From assembly GCA_034436035.1 (NCBI GenBank), contig DAOTVW010000093.1, forward strand, positions 1-8,812: 8,812 nt of DNA, in the 5' to 3' direction. This DNA comes from UBA4823 sp034436035 (GTDB lineage Bacteria > Chloroflexota > Anaerolineae > Anaerolineales > UBA4823). Position numbers and translations under genes: made by a program. A model generated the notes under the pieces. The model had not been told where the DNA came from. It made no database searches and was given only the letters and a program-made list of their open reading frames with translations. Below, piece by piece: positions 1 to 7,367 of the stretch; positions within the stretch are counted from its first letter, which is position 1, and each line of letters begins with the position of its first letter.

Positions 1-540
1 ATTCATCCTGGCGTGGTATTACTTTACGCTTGTTTAATCACTTATCTATTTTACTGGCTGAAAAAAGAGATTCCTTCTCGTTCCTACAGAATGATCCTTC
101 AGGATGCCGCAAGGCGATTAATCCCTACCACCCTTTGCGTCTGGTCCATGGTCACAGTGGCGGTTATTATGGAGAATTGCGGGATGACAAGTGTTATCGC
201 CAGCACGATGTCACATCTCGCATTCAATCATTACTCTCTTATCGCACCTTGGATTGGTGCAATCGGTGCTTTCATTACCGGGAGTAATACGAATTCAAAT
301 ATTTTGTTTGGGTTGTTACAGTCTCATACCGCCCAATTTTTACATATTCCCATCTATCTGATTCTAGCTGGGCAGACAGCAGGAGCTTCGTTGGGATCCG
401 TGTTAGCTCCGGCGAAAATTATTGTAGGCACCAGTACAACAGGATTAGTGGGCAAAGAAGGTTTGGTTTTAAAAAAATTACTCCCTTTTGTGATTCTTGA
501 AGTATTATTGATAAGTATGATATTGTATTATTTCGTGTAA
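1..540 (+). CDS. lctP: L-lactate permease (LctP family), C-terminal part, 5' end outside window
   Basis: This is the last 179 residues of an integral membrane transporter of the LctP family, whose members import L-lactate, D-lactate or glycolate with protons and are usually about 500-560 residues long. The frame is open from base 1 (Ile-His-Pro-Gly...), so the GTG at 13 is internal and not a start. The family's most conserved C-terminal blocks are visible: GAFITGSNTNSNILFG at about residues 89-104, then GQTAGASLGSVLAPAKIIVG at about 124-143, followed by GLVGKEG. Hydrophobic segments lie at about 5-20, 41-57, 79-105, 114-145 and 160-178, and the protein ends in a membrane helix with a short tail, typical of the family. 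galK begins 28 bases after the stop, so the two are probably cotranscribed. Family assignment is firm. Lactate as the substrate is inferred from the family, and the fragment alone cannot separate lactate from glycolate or another acid. Confidence 0.9.
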   Translation: MHPGVVLLYACLITYLFYWLKKEIPSRSYRMILQDAARRLIPTTLCVWSMVTVAVIMENCGMTSVIASTMSHLAFNHYSLIAPWIGAIGAFITGSNTNSNILFGLLQSHTAQFLHIPIYLILAGQTAGASLGSVLAPAKIIVGTSTTGLVGKEGLVLKKLLPFVILEVLLISMILYYFV

Positions 541-559
541 TTATATTCGACCAATCGGC

Positions 560-563
560 GAGG
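560..563 (+). promoter_or_regulatory. Probable ribosome binding site of galK
   Basis: GAGG lies five bases before the GTG at 569 and can pair with the end of 16S rRNA. It supports this GTG as the galactokinase start. It is short, but it is the best Shine-Dalgarno match at any gene start in the window. Confidence 0.5.
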
Positions 564-568
564 CTATC

Positions 569-1753
569 GTGAACCTTAGTGAAAAATTCTATCAAACATT
601 TCAAGCCAAACCGGAAATCTGCGCCAAGGCGCCAGGCCGGGTGAACATTTTAGGGGAACATGTCGATTATAACCAAGGAGTGGTCATGCCCATGGCGATT
701 GATCGGGAGGTGACCATTATAGCGAGGAAGATCAGCCAACCTGCGGTTCATCTGATCGCTATGGATTTGAATGAAGAAATTGAATTTTCGCTGCAAAGCC
801 TGGAGCAAAAAATAGATATCCATGGAGCGGCCTTACCCCGCTGGGCACTTTACCCTGCCGGGGTAGCGCAAGTTTTACAGAAAAAAGGGCTTTTGGTCGA
901 AGGAATAGAGGCGATATTTCAATCTACTATCCCAATTGGTTCTGGATTGAGTTCTTCTGCTGCATTAGAAGTCGGTTTTGCGATGATTTGGAGCGGGATG
1001 GGTGGGTGGAAAGAAGATCCCCTGGTTTTAGCACAAGATTGTCAACGGGCAGAAAATGAGTATGTTGGCGTTTCGTGCGGCTTACTCGATCAATTTTCCA
1101 GTGTTTGCGGCGTGAAAGATCATATCTTATTTTTTGATACACGGAGTTTACAGTGGAAAGCACTGCCATTTTTTGAGAATATGCAAATTGTCATTGCGGA
1201 TTCGAAAGTGGAGCGATCCTTAACTTCTTCCCAATATAATCAACGGCGAGAAACATGTGAACAAGCTGTTGTATTATTACGTAAATTTAAACCCGAAATT
1301 CAATCGTTGCGCGATATCTCACCAGTGGAATTTGCCGCTTACGGAGAATATCTGCCTGATGAGATCCGCAAGCGAGCAGAACATGTAGTCAAAGAGATTG
1401 CGCGGGTTTTCTCTGCTGTTACTGCATTGCAACGGAATGATTATCGATCTTTTGGGGCGTTAATGTATGCCAGCCATTACAGTCTGCGGGATTATTATGA
1501 GGTGAGCCATCCCAACTTAGATTTTTTGGTAGACCAAGCTCATCATCATCCACGATGTTTTGGCGCTCGATTAACCGGAGCCGGCTTTGGGGGATGTACA
1601 GTCAATATGGTGGAAAAAGACGCAGTAGATGAATTTATCGAGCAATTAAGTAGCGCTTATTTATCTCGGTTTGGGATTGAACCATCTATCTTTAGTGTCA
1701 AAGCGAATCAAGGCGCGAGGTGGGAAAAATGGGATGAGATAGAAGGCGGTTAA
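569..1753 (+). CDS. galK: Galactokinase
   Basis: A 394-residue GHMP-family kinase that phosphorylates alpha-D-galactose at C1 with ATP, the entry step of the Leloir pathway, in the cytoplasm. All three family motifs are intact. The N-terminal galactose signature spans about residues 21-41 (APGRVNILGEHVDYNQG...), with Arg24, Glu30, His31 and Asp33 matching the sugar-binding and catalytic set. The ATP loop is PIGSGLSSSAALEV at 122-135. The C-terminal GAGFGGC is at 337-343. Asp174 in CGLLDQF matches the catalytic Asp (Asp186 in human GALK1). Leu28 and Val32 differ from the common NLIGEHTDYN form but are conservative. Length is normal for the family (about 380-400). The start is GTG, chosen because GAGG precedes it by five bases and because the protein begins at the usual distance from the signature. 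No galT, galE or regulator is visible here. GalNAc kinase or arabinokinase activity is possible but less likely. Confidence 0.93.
   Translation: MNLSEKFYQTFQAKPEICAKAPGRVNILGEHVDYNQGVVMPMAIDREVTIIARKISQPAVHLIAMDLNEEIEFSLQSLEQKIDIHGAALPRWALYPAGVAQVLQKKGLLVEGIEAIFQSTIPIGSGLSSSAALEVGFAMIWSGMGGWKEDPLVLAQDCQRAENEYVGVSCGLLDQFSSVCGVKDHILFFDTRSLQWKALPFFENMQIVIADSKVERSLTSSQYNQRRETCEQAVVLLRKFKPEIQSLRDISPVEFAAYGEYLPDEIRKRAEHVVKEIARVFSAVTALQRNDYRSFGALMYASHYSLRDYYEVSHPNLDFLVDQAHHHPRCFGARLTGAGFGGCTVNMVEKDAVDEFIEQLSSAYLSRFGIEPSIFSVKANQGARWEKWDEIEGG
1750..1753. other. Shared TTAA: overlapping stop codons of convergent genes
   Basis: galK stops with TAA at 1751-1753 on the plus strand. The WD40 gene stops with TAA read from 1752 to 1750 on the minus strand. 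The palindrome TTAA therefore encodes both stops, and the coding regions overlap by four bases tail to tail. No space is left for an intergenic terminator, so each transcript must end inside the other gene or run on as antisense. Confidence 0.95.
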
Positions 1754-2973
1754 GGGCGGATACCCCATAAACGAATTATCCCATCATACGATGCTGAGGT
1801 GAGGAGGGTGGTGTTTTTCGAAAATGCTAAAAACTGTACCGCGTGAATATGGCCTGGAAGGACACGTAATAAATCCCCACTACTCGTTGACCAAAGTTGA
1901 ATATCACTGGATTGATACCCTAAACCGGCCGCTAACAATTGTCCATTTGGACTGAAAGCAAGGCTCTCCACTAGTGCATTTGCATTGAGGGTGCGAATTT
2001 TTTCCCCTGTGGTGGCATTCCAAATATTGATTAATCCATCATAATGCCCGGTTGCCAACAAAGTTCCATCTTCTGAAAATGTTGCACAATTTATCGCGCC
2101 GCTAAAGGAGGTTGGTAAGTGATAAAGCAATTTTTGTTTTTCAACATCCCATACTTTTGCGGAATAGCGATCGGGAATGGAGACGAGTTTTGATCCATTC
2201 GGCGAAAATGTGATCCACAGCACAGTTCCAGTTTGAAGCGTGGCGGTGATCTCATAGGTTAGTGTGTTCCGAAATTCAATAGAATTATCTTCGTAAGTAG
2301 GGCTGGCATAAGCGATTGCGAGCGTTTTTCCATCCGGTGTAAATTTTACGGCGCTTACCGGACGCTGGTTTCCAAAAAAAGCCATGCGAGGATATTGGGG
2401 GGCCAGCCAGACCTGGACATTACCGTAGTAATTTTCTGGATCGGTTCCATAACGATGACCACTGACTAAAATTCTACCATCTGGGCTAAAATCAAAACTG
2501 GTCAATCCATCACCAACTTGAATGGTTTGCAGGTCTTGCGGATGATAAGGATCCATCAATAACACCGCATTATTCGTGCCTGCTGCTAGAAGCTGCCCGT
2601 TAGGATGCCATTTAAAGTCCACTAAGGGAGATTGATGGAATTCAATAATGCCAGAGCTAAACGGCGCTGTTGTGGCATCTAATGGCGCAAAACCAACTGG
2701 CAGAGGTGTGCCGGTTTGTGCATATAGAAGCGGAGTGGGAGTAGGGGTGACCGTTGGTGAAGGTGTGATGGTTGCGGTGAATGTAGGAGTGATGGTTGGC
2801 GTGTTGGTTGATGTTGCGGTAGCGGTGAATGTAGGAGTGAAAGTTGGTGTTGCAGTTGGGAAAAGAACTGATGGTGAAAAGCGGCACATCAATAAAGAAA
2901 GTTGGATGATAGAAAGAGCCAGCAGATAGCGTCCTGGAACATTAAAAGATGGAGAATTGAACGGATTTTTCAT
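1750..2973 (-). CDS. Exported WD40-repeat protein with Thr-rich linker
   Basis: A 407-residue protein in three parts. Residues 15-30 are a hydrophobic helix after a short basic start (Lys2, Arg16), which looks like a signal or membrane anchor. It ends in LLMC, too poor a lipobox for a confident lipoprotein call. Residues 40-81 are a strict Thr-X dipeptide tract, probably an extended surface linker. Residues about 118-404 hold seven WD40-type units, each with a hydrophobic-F-SP[DN]G-like turn: near 118-141, 157-189, 206-234, 251-276, 294-319, 335-361 and 379-404. Those at 294-319 and 379-404 are the most regular (LLATGHYDGLINIWN and LLTSASYDGIIRLWG). Seven blades would close a beta-propeller, a binding platform with no catalytic site evident. 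No Shine-Dalgarno is seen before the ATG, but the next Met (29) would remove the membrane segment, so this start is preferred. It lies 51 bases after the secreted protease and is probably coexpressed with it. The ligand is unknown. Confidence 0.88.
   Translation of the reverse strand: MKNPFNSPSFNVPGRYLLALSIIQLSLLMCRFSPSVLFPTATPTFTPTFTATATSTNTPTITPTFTATITPSPTVTPTPTPLLYAQTGTPLPVGFAPLDATTAPFSSGIIEFHQSPLVDFKWHPNGQLLAAGTNNAVLLMDPYHPQDLQTIQVGDGLTSFDFSPDGRILVSGHRYGTDPENYYGNVQVWLAPQYPRMAFFGNQRPVSAVKFTPDGKTLAIAYASPTYEDNSIEFRNTLTYEITATLQTGTVLWITFSPNGSKLVSIPDRYSAKVWDVEKQKLLYHLPTSFSGAINCATFSEDGTLLATGHYDGLINIWNATTGEKIRTLNANALVESLAFSPNGQLLAAGLGYQSSDIQLWSTSSGDLLRVLPGHIHAVQFLAFSKNTTLLTSASYDGIIRLWGIRP
2731..2856 (-). 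repeat. Strict Thr-X hexanucleotide tract, 21 units
   Basis: This coding tract corresponds to residues 40-81 of the WD40 protein. Every even residue from 40 to 80 is Thr (20 times) or Ser (once, residue 72). The odd positions are Pro, Ala, Phe, Ile, Ser, Asn or Val. At DNA level it has a six-base period. All four Thr codons occur: ACC 7, ACT 6, ACA 5, ACG 2. This suggests the pattern is kept at protein level and is not a fresh replication-slippage product. Confidence 0.9.
2774..2840 (-). repeat. 19-base direct repeat pair inside the Thr-X tract
   Basis: GCGGTGAATGTAGGAGTGA (plus-strand reading) occurs at 2774-2792 and again at 2822-2840, exactly 48 bases or 16 codons apart. It encodes two copies of the TPTFTAT motif, at residues 46-52 and 62-68. 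The identical copies suggest a local in-frame duplication inside an older, codon-diverse tract. Confidence 0.85.
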
Positions 2974-2989
2974 AAAATTTCGAACTTTT
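2974..2989. other. Imperfect palindrome abutting the WD40 gene start
   Basis: AAAATTTCGAACTTTT is a 16-base near-palindrome centred at 2981/2982 with one mismatched pair (2978/2985). It directly abuts the ATG at 2973 and sits where a ribosome binding site would be, with no GGAGG-like sequence present. It could be an operator-like site or only AT-rich leader sequence. Confidence 0.3.
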
Positions 2990-2994
2990 TAGAG

Positions 2995-3010
2995 ATTGGA
3001 TTTATCCAAT
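2995..3010. other. Perfect inverted repeat between protease and WD40 genes
   Basis: ATTGGATTTATCCAAT has seven-base arms (2995-3001 and 3004-3010) around a two-base centre. It is the main structure in the 51-base gap. In the minus-strand transcript it would fold 14 bases after the protease stop. No T-run follows it directly (the next bases read CTCTAAAAAG), so it is a poor intrinsic terminator. It might act as a processing or partial attenuation hairpin, or as a protein-binding site. Confidence 0.4.
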
Positions 3011-3024
3011 GAATATTCCAGGAA

Positions 3025-6000
3025 TCATGGAGCTCCAATAAACGGGAAATAATATATCCAAGGCAGATCGATACGGGCATAGGCTAGCCATTTGTCAAAA
3101 GAGGATTGCCAATCACTGCGCGCAAAAAGAAAACCGCCTGGCTTTGTTTGCGTGACACGCGCTTGATAGCGGAGTGTTACAGCTTCATCAGGAGAAAGGG
3201 TGGTCTGCCAGTGAAAGCCTTGAGGATGGAAGTCGAAGGTTCCATTTTGATCATGAAGCGATACGGGAATTAACTGTAATCCATCTTTTAGGGTCTCTGT
3301 CAGGTTAAGGCTATCTGCTATACTGCCTGTGTTTGTTATGCGTAGAGTGAGGGTAATGATATCACCCGGTTGAGCGCTATGCGGATACCACTCTTGATGA
3401 AACACAAATGCGGATTGGTTAATTGGGATAGCCACTTGATAATTGATGAGGGAGCCTTTTTCGTCATAAAATTGAAAGGTGAGTAATAACGGTGAATCGG
3501 TGGGAATAGCTGCAGGAATCCTTAATGAGGCCTTTAAGGGGATGGTTTGGTTTTCTTGAAGTTCGCCTTGCCAAATAAGAGCATTTTTCGTTGAATCATA
3601 ACTCCAATCCCCGGAAATGCTGCTAATTGTTATATTATTCGGGAGCGGAAAGACCATTTGATTGATGCCTTGGGTGGGAGTGCGACGTTGTAACTGAATC
3701 TCGATTGGCATCTCGGCACCGCTTTTGGCTGCCCCGGGAAGGATAAAGCGGGTATTCCCAAATGGACTGAGGTAGAAGAGAGCCCGATTGATAAGCTCTT
3801 CACGGGGTGTATTCGGCATTGTTTCAAGCGGGAATGCAAAAAAAGCACTGCGGGCATTCTCGTTGGCGTGAAGGATCCCAATGGTGTTGAGATTTTCGTC
3901 GTATAAGATACCTTCTGTGTTTTCAGTCGCTAAGATTGCATCTCCCCAATTTGGGAAAGGAAAAGTCAAGGGGGCAGGTTTAGGGGGCAAATGAAGTGAG
4001 TTATCGGGAGTGTTGATGGCTACGGTTGGTGTCACGGATAAGGTTGCTCCCGCGACGCCCATTTTTGTACGGAAGAAATCATCTACTCCGCGGATATCCA
4101 GCACGTCCTGACTGGAAAGTAATAAGCCATTTCCCTGGTCAAGGAATTTGGTTAGTCGTTTCTCGTCATCTTGCGAAAGGGTTGAGTACCAATCATAACC
4201 GGTAACCCAAACAATCATTGGATAGCGGGTAAGCGTTGATGTAGGCACGCTGTAAAATCCATTGGTTTTGTAAATATCGTAATGATTATTTAATTGTTCT
4301 AGAGCGGAGGTGTATTCCAGGAGATGGTCGTAAAAGAGTTGATCGTCAACAACTAAGATCGGAGCGGGGGTTTTGGCTGTTGCAGTAAGCGTAGATGTTA
4401 ATGTTGGATTATTTTGGCTTATGATATTGAGCATTAAGTCAGAGCTTTCATCCCGCAATGCATCTGAGGGAATTTGAATGGTGGCTGTTAAAATCTGGGA
4501 TTGACAGGCGGGGATGGTCAAATTAGTGTGATCTGAGAAGGATGTGCCATTGGATAATAGAAGCGAGGAAGGCCAGGTATTACCACTCAGATTTAAATCA
4601 TACGTATCCGCTTGAGTTCCGTTGTTGATGATGTTAAACGTGGCGGTAATCATTGTGCCGGGGGTGGAAATGGTTTCGTATCGTTTGGCGCTGCTTACGA
4701 ATGAGAATGAAGGTCTGGAGGATGGAAACCAAGAGAGCACTTTATCGAGAAAATCCATTCGATTAGTGCTTGGCCCACTACCCTCCAACCCAAAACCAAG
4801 CCACATGGCTTTATACGGGACACAAGCCTGAGCAATCGTGCCTCCAATTTCTGCATCCGACCAACGCAAAATCGGTTGAGCCTGGGCATCATTGAGAATA
4901 TCAACCGAATCGGGTGTATATTGATTTTGGGCGCTATCTGCGGTGTTTAACTCAAGATAACTGCCAGCAAAAGGAGTTTTGGGGACACCGTATAGTGGTT
5001 CTACATTGCCTTCATTATGAAATCTCAAACCAAATAGCTTTTCAAAATAGGGTTGTGGTGGATTGTAGCTGGGTCCTTCCCCGTCAAAGTAAGCAATGTC
5101 CTCTCCACTGAGCAACAGATTTCCCCCTGAAGTGAGATAGGAGGATATGACCGTGCCCAGATTTAGCAAGCCGGGAGAATCCATCGGTGCAGACCAAATG
5201 ACCAGATCATAAGCAGCTAAAGTGGAAGTTGTTGGCCGATCGTCGGGTATACCGGCTGAGCCAAAGGGGCTGTAGATCGTCCATTTGTGATAAGGGTAGT
5301 CGAGGTGTTGGAGAGCTTTTTCGTAATAATCAATTTCACTGCTGTAATACCAGGCACCGCTATCAACAAGGAGAATGTTGGGGGCTGGATCAAGCGTAAA
5401 ATCTCGATAATAGGTTTGCCCAGATTGAACCGTCTGGCTTGCATGAATAATGCGGTGTGCGTCAGATCGTACAGTCAATGTATAGGTTCCGCTTGGTAAG
5501 GATAATTGATACTCTCCGTTCGCAGGATTTGTCTGTAATTGAATAGGGCTGCCTTCCACATGGATTGTTGCAGAAAGAGGAGTAGAGTTAACGGCATCCA
5601 GCACTTTTCCGCTCAGGATTGCACTCTGAATCGGTGTGAGAGATACATTTACAGTGGTCGCTTGGTTTGTGATAATGGATTGACTATAGATCGTTTTTGA
5701 TTCATAACCGAATGCAGAAAAGGTGATATCGTAAACACCGGGCAGTAGTGCCACTTGATAAAAACCATTTCCATTACCGGAGATGACAATTTGAATTGGG
5801 TTTAGCGTGTCTCGGTTAGTGATAGTTACCGTTGGGTATGGAATTCCTTGATTGTTCTCAGCTGAGACAACACTTCCTTGTAAGACGCCGTTTTGGGTTA
5901 CTTGCAAAACTGCGGTGAAAGCGTTGACCAACCCATAGCCGGTGTCATTATTCGGAATATTGCTTCCGAGTGGTTCGGCGCTGCTGATAAGCGTTTGCTC

Positions 6001-7362
6001 AAGTTGATCGACTGATAAATTTGGATTAGCCTGAATTAATAGCGCGGCTACACCGGCTACATGCGGTGCTGCCATGCTAGTTCCACTCATTTTGATATAA
6101 CCGCCGCCAGGATAAGAAGAGAGGATATTCACACCGGGTGCACTTATTTCCGGTTTTACTTCGTTCCAGGGGCTTGGTCCGCGCGAAGAAAAGCTTGCTG
6201 GAAGCTTCACAGAGTCCACAGCTCCAACCGAAAATGCTTCCGGATAACTTGCCGGACTACCTATTGTCCCTGCGTATGGACCATTATTCCCAGCTGAAAA
6301 TACGGTAAAGATACCTGCGGCTCGAAGTGCTTTGACATCATCACGGAAACGTTCATCTGATCCGTTATCAGAACCCCAAGAATTATTGACAATATCGGGT
6401 GCGAGAGCAGGGTTATCAGCCGGTGCAAGCACCCATTGGAAGGCAGCATGAAGCCATGATTCGTAGGTATAGCCCTGGTTTGTGAACGCTTTTACCGCAA
6501 TCCACTTTGCTCCAGGTGCCACGCCGACGCGTTGTCCTGCCCCATCATCACCAAGAATGGTGCCCATTGTGTGAGTCCCGTGCCCATAACCATCTCCCGG
6601 GTAAATATACGGTTCACCAGTCACGACATACCAATTACCTTGATGGTTGGGGACGCCATTGGCATTGTAACCCCGATATTTCTTCATCAGAGCGGGATGA
6701 TAGTAATCCACTCCAGTATCTATGTTTGCTACCACAACTCCGTTCCCATTAAAACCAAAAAGCTCTTGAACTTTGTCTACATCGATCATATCCAGGTTGC
6801 TAAGCCATGCATCTGATGAGGTCATGGATGTGGGTGTCACAGTGGAAAAATCCTCCTGTAACACAATTTTTTCGTCGGGACGGATGAAAGCGACATCATC
6901 TCTGAGAGCTAATTCACGGATAATTTTTGGATTTGCTTTCAAGGAAATGATTGGACTAATCCAGAAGCGTTGGACATCTTTCACTTGTCCCTTGCGTTGA
7001 GCTTGATCGAGTACGCGCATCAACTCTTCTGTTTGGTTTTCCATATCTGTCTTTAACGCCGCGACGAATGCTTGTCTCTGATTTACTCGGGATGGAGATA
7101 AAAGTTGAACAGGTTGCTGATAAATTTTATCGGAGCGCTTCCATTCCACGATAATGCGCGACATTTCGTCTGGTGTATTATCTTTAAGCATGCGGAGGAG
7201 GGCAGGATGGAGCTTGGATAATAATTGTTGATCGAACCCATTTGAAGAAGGAGGCGGGTTGATGGATGCTTGTCCTTGCTTCACCGTAAATAGCAAAGCT
7301 GCGATAGCAATGAAGGAGAGGATGATGGAAAAGAGGGTTAAGTAAATACGGCGCATAGACAT
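3025..7362 (-). CDS. Secreted subtilisin-like (S8) serine protease, bacillopeptidase F-like, multidomain
   Basis: A 1445-residue secreted endopeptidase. Residues 4-27 are a basic start plus a long hydrophobic signal or anchor. Residues about 49-168 look like an inhibitory propeptide. The catalytic domain (about 205-485) has the full triad: Asp215 in ANIDTGVD, His261 in GHGTH and Ser429 in GTSMAAPHVAG, with oxyanion Asn359 in SAGNNGP. The stretch NNSWGSDNGSDERFRDDV followed by GTIGSPASYPEAFSVGAVD is characteristic of bacillopeptidase F-type subtilases. Then follow two carboxypeptidase regulatory-like beta domains (about 490-575 and 581-657), a GATase-like alpha/beta domain (660-880), a NEW3-like beta domain (about 890-998), a second GATase-like domain (1000-1200) and one or two Ig/DUF11-like domains (about 1205-1415). 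It ends in the aromatic tail PWIYYFPFIGAP. Only two cysteines are present (847 and 953). The ATG lies five bases after the mutS2 stop. A second ATG, at Met3, has GAG six bases upstream and may be the true start. Likely role: degradation of extracellular protein. Substrates are unknown. Confidence 0.93.
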   Translation of the reverse strand: MSMRRIYLTLFSIILSFIAIAALLFTVKQGQASINPPPSSNGFDQQLLSKLHPALLRMLKDNTPDEMSRIIVEWKRSDKIYQQPVQLLSPSRVNQRQAFVAALKTDMENQTEELMRVLDQAQRKGQVKDVQRFWISPIISLKANPKIIRELALRDDVAFIRPDEKIVLQEDFSTVTPTSMTSSDAWLSNLDMIDVDKVQELFGFNGNGVVVANIDTGVDYYHPALMKKYRGYNANGVPNHQGNWYVVTGEPYIYPGDGYGHGTHTMGTILGDDGAGQRVGVAPGAKWIAVKAFTNQGYTYESWLHAAFQWVLAPADNPALAPDIVNNSWGSDNGSDERFRDDVKALRAAGIFTVFSAGNNGPYAGTIGSPASYPEAFSVGAVDSVKLPASFSSRGPSPWNEVKPEISAPGVNILSSYPGGGYIKMSGTSMAAPHVAGVAALLIQANPNLSVDQLEQTLISSAEPLGSNIPNNDTGYGLVNAFTAVLQVTQNGVLQGSVVSAENNQGIPYPTVTITNRDTLNPIQIVISGNGNGFYQVALLPGVYDITFSAFGYESKTIYSQSIITNQATTVNVSLTPIQSAILSGKVLDAVNSTPLSATIHVEGSPIQLQTNPANGEYQLSLPSGTYTLTVRSDAHRIIHASQTVQSGQTYYRDFTLDPAPNILLVDSGAWYYSSEIDYYEKALQHLDYPYHKWTIYSPFGSAGIPDDRPTTSTLAAYDLVIWSAPMDSPGLLNLGTVISSYLTSGGNLLLSGEDIAYFDGEGPSYNPPQPYFEKLFGLRFHNEGNVEPLYGVPKTPFAGSYLELNTADSAQNQYTPDSVDILNDAQAQPILRWSDAEIGGTIAQACVPYKAMWLGFGLEGSGPSTNRMDFLDKVLSWFPSSRPSFSFVSSAKRYETISTPGTMITATFNIINNGTQADTYDLNLSGNTWPSSLLLSNGTSFSDHTNLTIPACQSQILTATIQIPSDALRDESSDLMLNIISQNNPTLTSTLTATAKTPAPILVVDDQLFYDHLLEYTSALEQLNNHYDIYKTNGFYSVPTSTLTRYPMIVWVTGYDWYSTLSQDDEKRLTKFLDQGNGLLLSSQDVLDIRGVDDFFRTKMGVAGATLSVTPTVAINTPDNSLHLPPKPAPLTFPFPNWGDAILATENTEGILYDENLNTIGILHANENARSAFFAFPLETMPNTPREELINRALFYLSPFGNTRFILPGAAKSGAEMPIEIQLQRRTPTQGINQMVFPLPNNITISSISGDWSYDSTKNALIWQGELQENQTIPLKASLRIPAAIPTDSPLLLTFQFYDEKGSLINYQVAIPINQSAFVFHQEWYPHSAQPGDIITLTLRITNTGSIADSLNLTETLKDGLQLIPVSLHDQNGTFDFHPQGFHWQTTLSPDEAVTLRYQARVTQTKPGGFLFARSDWQSSFDKWLAYARIDLPWIYYFPFIGAP

Positions 7363-7367
7363 CTCGA

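Noticed and set aside
13..15. GTG as start of the permease
   Set aside because: The frame continues open to base 1, and the fragment is only a third of the family length, so the gene begins outside the window.
2884..2886. Lipoprotein attachment Cys (residue 30) of the WD40 protein
   Set aside because: The preceding residues LLM do not fit a normal lipobox, which needs a small residue just before Cys.
2657..2887. Minus-strand His/Asn/Thr-rich frame of 76 codons
   Set aside because: It is an out-of-frame reading of the same repetitive tract inside the real WD40 gene.
2648..2929. Plus-strand frame of 93 codons with Val-Gly-Val repeats, resembling a repeat protein
   Set aside because: It is the antisense reading of the Thr-X tract of the WD40 gene; the periodicity comes from that tract. 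It has no ribosome binding site or recognisable domain.
2995..3010. Rho-independent terminator for the protease gene
   Set aside because: The stem is AT-rich with at most a four-base effective loop, and no T-run follows directly in the minus-strand reading. It is kept only as an inverted repeat.
6507..6816. Overlapping plus-strand frames within the protease catalytic region
   Set aside because: They oppose a well-conserved catalytic domain, show no family motif and have no start signals. They are shadow frames.
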